A DNA stretch of 13,491 nt, taken from contig CACXAK010000021.1 of the NCBI GenBank assembly GCA_902765655.1, positions 1 to 13,491 of the forward strand, in the 5' to 3' direction. Below the pieces are notes generated by a model that did not search any database, was not told where the DNA came from, and saw nothing but the letters and a program-made list of their open reading frames with translations. This document shows positions 6,487 to 12,526 of this stretch, one piece after another; the first letter of the stretch is position 1, and every line of letters begins with the position of its first letter. The DNA comes from an uncultured bacterium (GTDB lineage: Bacteria > Cyanobacteriota > Vampirovibrionia > Gastranaerophilales > Gastranaerophilaceae). Position numbers and translations under genes: made by a program.

Positions 6487-6994
6487 TTTCTTTTTCAAAA
6501 CCTTCTACCATGGAAATAAAATTGTTGTATTCACAAATAGTGTTATCCAAAACTATTTTTTGATAAAAATCAGGGGTGCTGTACTCATCTTCAAGAATTT
6601 TTTGGGCATTCATTCTGTGCAGATATGCGCCGGCTTTTATATTATCAAATAAATGTTTTTTATCTGAATCCGACAAAAAAGAAGCACAGCATAATTTTAT
6701 TTTTGCATCAGATATAAACTGAAGAGGATTCTTTGAAAACGGCATAAGCAAAAGATTGCGTAATTCCTTTACGCCGCTATCCGTAATCGAATAAAACGCA
6801 GACAACTTCCCTCCCTCAGACATAACTTTTGAAGACGTAATAAATTTTGATTTCTCAAGTCTGACCAATGCCGGTTTCAATGCCCCAAAACTCGGATTCG
6901 TAAAAGGAGCAAATTTATCAGCTATATGCTTTTTTATAGCATACATTGTCAAATCACGCTTTAATAACAAAAATAATATCATTAAATCAATCAT
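6470..6994 (-). CDS. PadR-like transcriptional regulator
   Basis: The residues MIDLMILFLLLKRDLTMYAI, then FGALKPALVRLEKSKFITSS and SAFYSITDSGVKELRNLLL, follow the PadR pattern: a helix with the L-L-x-x-x-L-x-x-Y-x-I signature, a recognition helix before PALxRLExxxxI, a wing, and Y-x-I-T-x-x-G. A C-terminal helical part of about 80 residues should serve dimerisation, as in PadR family members. I place the start at ATG 6994 because the family begins there; an open frame extends upstream to TTG 7045, inside the preceding gene. There is no Shine-Dalgarno at 6994. It overlaps the DUF512 gene, which is its most likely partner or target. The ligand is unknown. Confidence 0.8.
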   Translation of the reverse strand: MIDLMILFLLLKRDLTMYAIKKHIADKFAPFTNPSFGALKPALVRLEKSKFITSSKVMSEGGKLSAFYSITDSGVKELRNLLLMPFSKNPLQFISDAKIKLCCASFLSDSDKKHLFDNIKAGAYLHRMNAQKILEDEYSTPDFYQKIVLDNTICEYNNFISMVEGFEKENERNS

Positions 6995-7000
6995 ATGGTT

Positions 7001-7029
7001 AGAATACCACATAATCGGGCTATTAACAA
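7001..7029 (-). promoter_or_regulatory. Possible promoter of the PadR-like gene
   Basis: On the minus strand TTGTTA and TATTCT are 17 bases apart, with the -10 box only four bases plus two from the ATG at 6994. If used, the transcript would start at or next to the ATG, which agrees with the absence of a Shine-Dalgarno. Both boxes are imperfect, so this is weak. Confidence 0.3.
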
Positions 7030-7034
7030 TATTA

Positions 7035-7496
7035 TTACAATCCAAGCATCATTTTATTTAACGAAGCATTGTAATTCATAGAAGCGTACATATTATTTTC
7101 ATGTTGTTTAATTGTCTTGCATGCTTCTTCAAGCGCCTGATATTCCGGCTTAAATTCTTCAAAATTCCCGTGATTAATCTTATCGGAAATCAGTTTTAAT
7201 ATCTCTTCAACAGGCATAGTATTTGAAACAGTAATCCCCATTTTAGAAGCAAGTCTTTTTGCTTTTGAAATAAGCTCCTGCTCGCCCTGACATACATTTA
7301 TCGGCAACGGGGTATTTGAGCTCTTACGAATTTTAATAGCATTTTGAATCAGTGCCTGCGCCTGAGCTTCGGATGTTACAGTGCGCGGATCAATCCCCAG
7401 AGCAATCAGCTTACGGCGCGTTTCTTCTGAGATTCCGCCACCGCCAAAACCTCCGCCGCCATAACTGCCAAGTTGTCCGATTGAATTGATAGACAT
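7035..7496 (-). CDS. Hypothetical protein with glycine-rich N-terminus
   Basis: 153 residues from the ATG at 7496, which follows AGAAAGG by about 12 bases; open frame reaches back to 7544 but would overrun the likely transcription start. MSINSIGQLGSYGG is followed by a run of glycines with one Phe (13-21). The rest is predicted helical: SEETRRKLIALGIDPRTVT and a second segment with LISKAKRLASKMGIT, then an acidic helix and a C-terminal MNYNASLNKMMLGL. There is one cysteine pair far apart and no membrane segment or signal peptide. I do not recognise the family. It lies head to head with another small protein ending in a similar glycine-rich tail (7698-8099). Confidence 0.75.
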   Translation of the reverse strand: MSINSIGQLGSYGGGGFGGGGISEETRRKLIALGIDPRTVTSEAQAQALIQNAIKIRKSSNTPLPINVCQGEQELISKAKRLASKMGITVSNTMPVEEILKLISDKINHGNFEEFKPEYQALEEACKTIKQHENNMYASMNYNASLNKMMLGL

Positions 7497-7521
7497 AAAA
7501 TACACGCGCCTTTCTGCCATA

Positions 7522-7549
7522 AATTTAATGATTTTTACACCCAAGTCAA
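7522..7549 (-). promoter_or_regulatory. Possible promoter of the glycine-rich protein gene
   Basis: Minus strand TTGACT (7549-7544) and TAAATT (7527-7522) are 16 bases apart. Transcription would begin about 20 bases before the ATG at 7496 and include its AGAAAGG. Confidence 0.4.
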
Positions 7550-7697
7550 CTATATAAACGACATTTTTAGAAAAAACTTTAAAATTTAAAAATTACTATT
7601 GTAAACAAATGTAACAAAACTCTGAACATGTGAAATAAGGGATTTTTTAAATACTTTATATGTGTAAGAGAGAATAAATAAGAACGAGGTGAGAGCC

Positions 7698-8099
7698 ATG
7701 TCAATCGCGAATTTACAAGAAAAAATGTTATTTTTTACACGTCAAAAAAGCCGTTTGAATAATCAATTATCAAATATTCAAATGCAGCAATTATCAGCAA
7801 CCAGAAGATCTACAACTTCTCAAATGGCATATAACGAACAATTACAAAATTTATACTATGACCCTGAAGTTGGTTATGGAACAGAAGAATACACAGAAAT
7901 TTTAGTTGAACTTCAAAACGATCACGAATTTGAAATGGCAAGCTTAACCGCCTGGGAATCAGAACTTGAAGCTCAAAAAGAATCATTAGAAACACAACTG
8001 AACGAAGTACAAAATTATGAAAATTCTTGGCAAAAATTATTAGCTAATAATATCAAAGTAGAATTTACATATGGAGGTTCAGGCGGCGGCGGCAAATAA
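7698..8099 (+). CDS. Hypothetical helical protein with glycine-rich C-terminus
   Basis: 133 residues from ATG 7698, with GAGGTG just upstream; a GTG nine bases earlier is part of that Shine-Dalgarno and not the start. The N-terminal half (SIANLQEKMLFFTRQKSRLN, then a Gln-rich stretch) and the acidic second half (about 75-110, with ELEAQKESLETQLNEVQ) look like two long helices joined by a Tyr-rich link with DPEVGYG. It ends EFTYGGSGGGGK. No signal peptide and no membrane segment. The two-helix layout with small size resembles secreted or scaffold-type coiled-coil proteins in shape only; I know no family for it. A terminator follows directly, so it forms its own transcription unit. Confidence 0.8.
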   Translation: MSIANLQEKMLFFTRQKSRLNNQLSNIQMQQLSATRRSTTSQMAYNEQLQNLYYDPEVGYGTEEYTEILVELQNDHEFEMASLTAWESELEAQKESLETQLNEVQNYENSWQKLLANNIKVEFTYGGSGGGGK

Positions 8100-8130
8100 G
8101 AATTAAATTTGAATATGAAGAGATTTTAAA

Positions 8131-8162
8131 AAAAGCACTGAATTTTATTCGGTGCTTTTATT
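8131..8162. terminator. Intrinsic terminator of the gene at 7698-8099
   Basis: AAAAGCACTGAAT (8131-8143) pairs with ATTCGGTGCTTTT (8147-8159) across TTT, with one T-G wobble. The A run before and T run after make it able to work in both directions. Confidence 0.8.
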
Positions 8163-8165
8163 TAT

Positions 8166-8195
8166 AAAAAAAACCTGCCAGCGAGGAGCGGCAGG
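8166..8195 (-). terminator. Strong minus-strand terminator
   Basis: CCTGCC (8174-8179) and GGCAGG (8190-8195) form a GC-rich stem; eight A residues at 8166-8173 become a T run on the minus strand. No minus-strand gene lies next to it: the nearest is the CheR-like gene ending at 8623, for which no closer terminator is visible. Confidence 0.6.
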
Positions 8196-8281
8196 ATTGC
8201 GACTTTTATAAAGTCTTATGATGGATAAATTATTGTTATTTTAAAAGTCTGAATTTATATGCTATATACTACTTATATTCT

Positions 8282-8317
8282 TCAATACTAATATAAATTT
8301 GTCAATATTAATATTGA
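8282..8317. promoter_or_regulatory. Paired operator-like sites upstream of the HTH gene
   Basis: A perfect 16-bp palindrome TCAATATTAATATTGA (8302-8317) is preceded exactly 20 bp earlier, two helix turns, by a similar TCAATACTAATAT (8282-8294). A third related site is at 8617-8632. Candidate -10 boxes TATAAT follow at 8326-8331 and 8339-8344. The arrangement fits autoregulation by the HTH protein encoded next. Confidence 0.5.
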
Positions 8318-8371
8318 AATTTCCCTATAATCCTCTTTTATAATTTATCATTAAAAAAGACAGGAGGGCTC

Positions 8372-8599
8372 GTGAACAATCCAATCCTTAATGAAATTAA
8401 GAATCTGGTTGCAGACAGAGATATTACTCTAACTTTGCTGGCTCAAAAACTTGAGAAAAAATTAGGCAGAAAATATTCATTAGCTTCTTTATCTCAAAAA
8501 TTGAGAAATGGGACAATTCCATATAGCGAAGTGAGGCATATTGCAGAGATTTTAGATTACAAAATTATTTTTTACGATTTAAAAAAGAGAACTAAATAA
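8372..8599 (+). CDS. Small helix-turn-helix DNA-binding protein
   Basis: 75 residues beginning at GTG 8372, chosen because AGGAGGG stands five bases upstream. The chain is almost entirely one HTH domain: an N-terminal helix, then ITLTLLAQKLEKKLGRKYS, a probable recognition helix SLASLSQKLRNGTI, and PYSEVRHIAEILDYKIIFYD. The pattern L-x-Q-K-L-R-x-G-T-I-x-Y-x-E-V-x-x-I-A-x-x-L matches short phage- or plasmid-type Xre-like repressors. There is no ligand or dimerisation domain beyond the short C-terminal strand. Operator-like palindromes lie before it and one behind it. It converges with the CheR-like gene 23 bases away with no terminator between. Confidence 0.85.
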   Translation: MNNPILNEIKNLVADRDITLTLLAQKLEKKLGRKYSLASLSQKLRNGTIPYSEVRHIAEILDYKIIFYDLKKRTK

Positions 8600-8616
8600 A
8601 TAGCATTATTTGATAA

Positions 8617-8632
8617 TCAATATTAGTATGGA
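8617..8632. promoter_or_regulatory. Third operator-like site, between convergent genes
   Basis: TCAATATTAGTATGGA resembles the palindrome at 8302-8317 (three differences) and overlaps the stop codon of the CheR-like gene at 8623-8625. Chance occurrence in AT-rich DNA is possible. Confidence 0.35.
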
Positions 8633-9438
8633 TAATATTTTATATTTGATATTGCGTTAGAACTTATACGGACAGTTTTGGGTTTTTCATAAACATTAGG
8701 AACTCTTTCTACGAATCCGTATTTTTCCAAAAGTAAATCGACATTCCCCGGTAATTTATCATAATCGCCGACTATTAAAGTTGAGGAGTTATCCATTTTT
8801 TTTGAAAGAATGCATAAAAGTTTTTCACGTTCATCATAAGTCAAATATGGCCAGAAATTCCTTGCAAACAGAATCGTATTTTTGAAATTTATTTTTTTTA
8901 CATCATCAAAAATATCACCTCGCTCAAAATTTACAAGAGATTTTAAAGAATCATCAGCTTTAACGGTTGTTGTATATTTTAATCTTGGATCTTTTGGTTT
9001 GCTTGAAGGTATCAAATCAAAATAATTATAAAACTCCCCATTCATATAATCGTTTGCCATTATATATTCGGTATTAGTAATATTATAAACTCCCCTTTTG
9101 GCAAGTTTTATATGCTCCGCATCAATATCTTTTGCTGTTAATGGTAAAAATTTTGCGGCTTTATCTTTTAATCTTGAGATTAATACCCCAAGGAACGAAT
9201 AAACCTCTTCACCATCAGAGCAAGCATGCATAACAACATTTACTTTTGGAACATTTTTATATTTATTATCCAAAAAACCTACAACTTCAGGGAAATATAA
9301 ATCATCTCTGCATAAAACAGTATCTCCTCTGTATCGGATATCACCGTCTTCATCATTTACATCACGGAAATAAATTCCAAACGAGGGGTTATATAATTTT
9401 ACAGGATTTATCGAAAGCATATAATTTAAAAAACTCAT
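8623..9438 (-). CDS. CheR-like SAM-dependent methyltransferase
   Basis: 271 residues with the hallmarks of CheR-type chemoreceptor methyltransferases: HACSDGEEVYSFL (71-83, family S-x-A-C-S-x-G-E-E-x-Y-S), AKDIDAEHIKLAKRGVYNI (102-120, family D-I-x-x-x-x-L-x-x-A-x-x-G-x-Y), FERGDIFDD (171-179), and ILFARNFWPYLT (189-200, family F-c-R-N-v-l-I-Y-f). These bind S-adenosylmethionine; in CheR the methyl group goes to receptor glutamates. The N-terminal helical domain of CheR is shortened and divergent (starts MSFLNYMLSINPVKLYNPSF). No chemotaxis gene is in the window, so its substrate is open. The ATG at 9438 has no Shine-Dalgarno and lies only 17 bases beyond the T run of the fusA terminator. Confidence 0.75.
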   Translation of the reverse strand: MSFLNYMLSINPVKLYNPSFGIYFRDVNDEDGDIRYRGDTVLCRDDLYFPEVVGFLDNKYKNVPKVNVVMHACSDGEEVYSFLGVLISRLKDKAAKFLPLTAKDIDAEHIKLAKRGVYNITNTEYIMANDYMNGEFYNYFDLIPSSKPKDPRLKYTTTVKADDSLKSLVNFERGDIFDDVKKINFKNTILFARNFWPYLTYDEREKLLCILSKKMDNSSTLIVGDYDKLPGNVDLLLEKYGFVERVPNVYEKPKTVRISSNAISNIKYYPY

Positions 9439-9454
9439 AAATATATTTTTTGCT

Positions 9455-9488
9455 AAAAAAAAGAGTTCGATTTTATCGAACTCTTTTT
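9455..9488. terminator. Intrinsic terminator of fusA
   Basis: GAGTTCGA (9463-9470) pairs perfectly with TCGAACTC (9476-9483) around TTTTA. The A run at 9455-9462 gives a T run of eight on the minus strand, right after the fusA stop at 9511. Confidence 0.85.
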
Positions 9489-9510
9489 ATGTTTTAAATT
9501 GTATTTTCAA

Positions 9511-11601
9511 TTATGCTTTGCTCGCTCCCGCTTTAGCAATAATTTCGTCTTCTACATTCTTAGGAACCTGTTCATATTTTTGGAATTCCATAGAGAATGT
9601 ACCACGTCCCTGAGTATTAGATCTCAGGTCAGTAGCATAACCGAACATATTAGCCAAAGGAACAACAGCACGAACAATTACGTTACCTGTGTTACCCTGA
9701 GGTTCCTGACCTTCGATTCTACCACGACGGCGAGAAATATCACCGATAATTGTTCCTGTGAATTCATCAGGAATTTCGATTTCAACCTTCATCATCGGCT
9801 CAAGGATACATGGCTGAGCTTTTTTACAACCATCTTTAATAGCCATGGAACCGGCAATTTTAAATGCCATTTCAGAAGAGTCAACTTCGTGGTAACTTCC
9901 GTCATAAAGTTCAACTTTAACGTCTATCATCGGATAACCTGCTAAGATGCCGCCTTCAAGTGCTTCTTCCATACCTTTTCTTGCAGGTTCGATGTATTCT
10001 TTAGGAATAGCACCACCGACGATTTTATTTTCAAATACAAATCCGGCATTTTCTTCAGCAGGCATAATTCTGACTTTACAATGACCGTATTGACCTTTAC
10101 CACCTGACTGACGAATGAATTTAGAATCCTGATCAGCAGTTCCTCTGATTGTTTCTCTGTATGCAACCTGCGGCTTACCGATATTTGCTTCAACTTTGAA
10201 TTCTCTTAACATACGGTCAACGATGATATCCAAGTGCAATTCGCCCATACCTGAAATAATTGTTTGACCTGTTTCTTCATCAGATTTAACTCTGAAACTA
10301 GGATCTTCTTCAGCAAGTTTTTGAAGAGCAATACCCATTTTATCCTGGTCAGCCTTTGTTTTTGGTTCAATTGCAACAGAAATAACCGGTTCAGGGAAAG
10401 TCATTCTTTCCAAAATAATCGGATTCTTTTCATCGCACAATGTATCACCTGTTGTAGTTTCTTTCAAACCAACAGCTGCACAGATATCTCCTGCATAAAC
10501 TTCGTTTTCTTCTAAACGCTGATCTGCATACATACGAACCAAACGTGAAATACGTTCTTTTTTACCTGTTGTAGAGTTCAAAACGTAAGAGCCGGAAGTA
10601 ATTTTACCTGAATATACACGCAAGAATGTTAAACGACCAACAAACGGGTCAGTCATAACTTTGAATGACAATGCACTGAACGGTTCTTCATCTGATGAAT
10701 GACGAACTGTTTTTGTACCGTCTTCCAATTCACCTTCGATAGCCTTAACATCAACAGGTGATGGCATGTAGTCAACAACGTTGTTCAATAACAGCTGTAC
10801 ACCTTTGTTTTTGAATGCTGTACCGCAGGTTACAGGAACGATTTTGTTGTTGCAAACTGCTTTTCTTAAGCCAGCTTTCAATTCTTCAACAGTAATTGAA
10901 TCAGGATCTTCGAAGAATTTTTCCATCAAAGCATCATCTTCAGATGCGATAGCTTCAACCATTGCATCGTGATATTCTTTTGCTTTTTCTTGTAGTTCAG
11001 CAGGAATTTCTTCTTCTTTAATATCTGTACCTAAGTCGTTAGTATAAATTTCAGCTTTCATAGTCATTAAGTCTACTAAGCCGGTAAATTTATCTTCAGC
11101 ACCGATAGGCAATTGAATAGGAACAGCGTTAGCACCTAATCTTGTTTTGATTTGTTCTGCTACACGATAAAAATCTGCACCTGTTCTGTCCATTTTGTTA
11201 ACGAATACCATACGAGGTACTTCATATCTGTTAGCTTGACGCCATACAGTTTCTGATTGTGATTGTACACCACCTACTGCGCAGAATACAGCAACAACAC
11301 CGTCTAATACACGCAAAGAACGTTCAACTTCGATTGTAAAGTCAACGTGTCCCGGGGTATCAATAATGTTAATCTGGTGTCCTTTCCATTCAGCCGTAAC
11401 AGCAGCTGACTGGATTGTGATACCTCTTTCTCTTTCTTGTTCCATAAAGTCGGTTACTGCAGCACCATCGTGTACTTCACCTAATTTGTGAGTTTTACCT
11501 GTATAAAACAAAATACGTTCTGTGGTAGTTGTTTTACCGGCGTCGATGTGGGCAGCAATACCAATGTTTCTGATTTTTTCTAGTGGAGCTGGTCTTCCCA
11601 T
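9511..11601 (-). CDS. fusA: Translation elongation factor G
   Basis: A complete 696-residue EF-G, the GTPase that moves tRNAs and mRNA through the ribosome after peptide transfer and assists ribosome recycling. GTPase motifs are intact: AHIDAGKT (17-24), RGITI (59-63), DTPGH (81-85) and NKMD (135-138). Later domains show the usual EF-G blocks, for example GMGELHLDI, GGKGQYGHCKVRI and the C-terminal SMEFQKYEQVP. The ATG at 11601 is preceded by AAGGAAAAG. It stands alone with its own promoter and terminator: rpsL, rpsG and tuf, the common companions of fusA, are not next to it here. Either the str operon is split in this genome or this is a second EF-G. Confidence 0.97.
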   Translation of the reverse strand: MGRPAPLEKIRNIGIAAHIDAGKTTTTERILFYTGKTHKLGEVHDGAAVTDFMEQERERGITIQSAAVTAEWKGHQINIIDTPGHVDFTIEVERSLRVLDGVVAVFCAVGGVQSQSETVWRQANRYEVPRMVFVNKMDRTGADFYRVAEQIKTRLGANAVPIQLPIGAEDKFTGLVDLMTMKAEIYTNDLGTDIKEEEIPAELQEKAKEYHDAMVEAIASEDDALMEKFFEDPDSITVEELKAGLRKAVCNNKIVPVTCGTAFKNKGVQLLLNNVVDYMPSPVDVKAIEGELEDGTKTVRHSSDEEPFSALSFKVMTDPFVGRLTFLRVYSGKITSGSYVLNSTTGKKERISRLVRMYADQRLEENEVYAGDICAAVGLKETTTGDTLCDEKNPIILERMTFPEPVISVAIEPKTKADQDKMGIALQKLAEEDPSFRVKSDEETGQTIISGMGELHLDIIVDRMLREFKVEANIGKPQVAYRETIRGTADQDSKFIRQSGGKGQYGHCKVRIMPAEENAGFVFENKIVGGAIPKEYIEPARKGMEEALEGGILAGYPMIDVKVELYDGSYHEVDSSEMAFKIAGSMAIKDGCKKAQPCILEPMMKVEIEIPDEFTGTIIGDISRRRGRIEGQEPQGNTGNVIVRAVVPLANMFGYATDLRSNTQGRGTFSMEFQKYEQVPKNVEDEIIAKAGASKA

Positions 11602-11656
11602 TTTTCTTTTCCTTCTTTTTATTAAAATGTGTACTACTTTGCTATTTATATTTTAT

Positions 11657-11676
11657 GTCGGCATAGCAATGCCGAC
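11657..11676. repeat. Perfect hairpin in the fusA leader
   Basis: GTCGGCAT (11657-11664) and ATGCCGAC (11669-11676) pair fully around AGCA. On the minus strand it is in the 5' leader of fusA, after the predicted promoter and about 55 bases before the ATG. No T run follows, so it is not a terminator. It may be a small dispersed palindrome or a leader structure. Confidence 0.6.
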
Positions 11677-11684
11677 CTACAAAA

Positions 11685-11712
11685 ATTATCACATAAACAT
11701 AAAATTTTTCAA
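11685..11712 (-). promoter_or_regulatory. fusA promoter
   Basis: Minus strand TTGAAA (11712-11707) and GATAAT (11690-11685) with 16 bases between them. It forms part of a 35-base block (11702-11736) repeated upstream of the gene at 11757-12344. Confidence 0.55.
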
Positions 11713-11756
11713 ATTTTTATGCGAATGTTTGTTACAAAATAAATCAGTTAATATTA

Positions 11757-12344
11757 TTAAAAAGTAAGTCCGCCAAAATTGTGAATCAGATTATACATTT
11801 CTGTTCCTGGAGTTTTTGCTTCTTCTTCCATTATCTTTATATTCATGTAATCAAATTCAAAATCTTTTAATTTTGAGTTTGGACACTCTTTTTTAATTCG
11901 TTTTGCAATATTCATATTTTGTAAAAAATATTTTTTGCTTTTTTCATTTTTAAAAATTTTTTGAACAATATCTTCCAGTTGTTCAAAACTTTTTCCGTTT
12001 TTTATACTTCTTGCAATAATTGTACGGAACATCTTATTTTCAATCCCTGCAAAGATTTTTGGGCATTCCTGAATTAAAGAATTGGATAATGATTTCTTGA
12101 ATACAAGTTTTTGATTTGTTTTATATTTTATTTTGGGAAATTGAGTATGTGAAAAAATATAATTATTTGATTTGTCCAAATCAATTATGGTATTGTCATC
12201 AAGATTTTTGGCAAATGTATCCTGAAATAGTTGTTCGAATTTTGCAATTTTCGTTTTGTCACCATTAAATTCTTTCTTTAAAGACTTAATAGTGTTTGTT
12301 CCGATTCTTGCTTTAAAACTTATATTATTTGCTTGAATTTCCAT
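11757..12344 (-). CDS. Hypothetical protein with N-terminal NISFKA segment
   Basis: 195 residues, Lys- and Asn-rich, starting MEIQANNISFKARIGTNTIK. A short N-terminal segment of the form N-[IV]-[ST]-F-K-[AG] occurs, as far as I recall, on many otherwise unrelated hypothetical proteins of Gastranaerophilales-type genomes; its meaning is unknown. The rest appears helical with a basic middle part and an acidic stretch (about 162-178). I see no catalytic motif, signal peptide or membrane segment. The ATG at 12344 has no Shine-Dalgarno. The promoter-type block TGTAACAAAC...TTTGAAAAATTT lies about 90-125 bases upstream. The gene stops 20 bases before the fusA upstream block with no terminator seen. 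Confidence 0.75.
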   Translation of the reverse strand: MEIQANNISFKARIGTNTIKSLKKEFNGDKTKIAKFEQLFQDTFAKNLDDNTIIDLDKSNNYIFSHTQFPKIKYKTNQKLVFKKSLSNSLIQECPKIFAGIENKMFRTIIARSIKNGKSFEQLEDIVQKIFKNEKSKKYFLQNMNIAKRIKKECPNSKLKDFEFDYMNIKIMEEEAKTPGTEMYNLIHNFGGLTF

Positions 12345-12431
12345 AGTGAATATAAAAATTCTAAAAATTTAATTTGCTATTACTTATGTTTTTGTGTTCC
12401 CTGAAAAGTTCAATATATTTAAGATCAGTAC

Positions 12432-12467
12432 AAATTTTTCAAATTTTTATTGAAAAAGTTTGTTACA
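12432..12467 (-). promoter_or_regulatory. Conserved upstream block, shared with fusA
   Basis: On the minus strand TGTAACAAAC, a 7-base spacer and ATAAAAATTTGAAAAATTT. The same two blocks with a 6-base spacer lie before fusA (11702-11736). TTGAAA at the end can serve as a -35 box; the best -10 after it (TATATT) is 19 bases on, so the start is uncertain. Confidence 0.4.
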
Positions 12468-12489
12468 TTCTATATTTTAATTTGTACTA

Positions 12490-12518
12490 TTGTAAAACAT
12501 GATTAAAATTGATATAAT
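12490..12518 (+). promoter_or_regulatory. Promoter of the kinase-like gene, close to its ATG
   Basis: TTGTAA (12490-12495) and TATAAT (12513-12518) are 17 bases apart. The ATG at 12527 begins eight bases after the -10 box, so transcription should start within about two bases of it. Confidence 0.6.
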
Positions 12519-12526
12519 ACGCACAA

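Noticed and set aside
9499..9945. Plus-strand open frames inside fusA (also 10264-10515, 10781-10972, 11522-11767)
   Set aside because: They are antisense shadows of the complete EF-G gene, without start signals or recognisable products.
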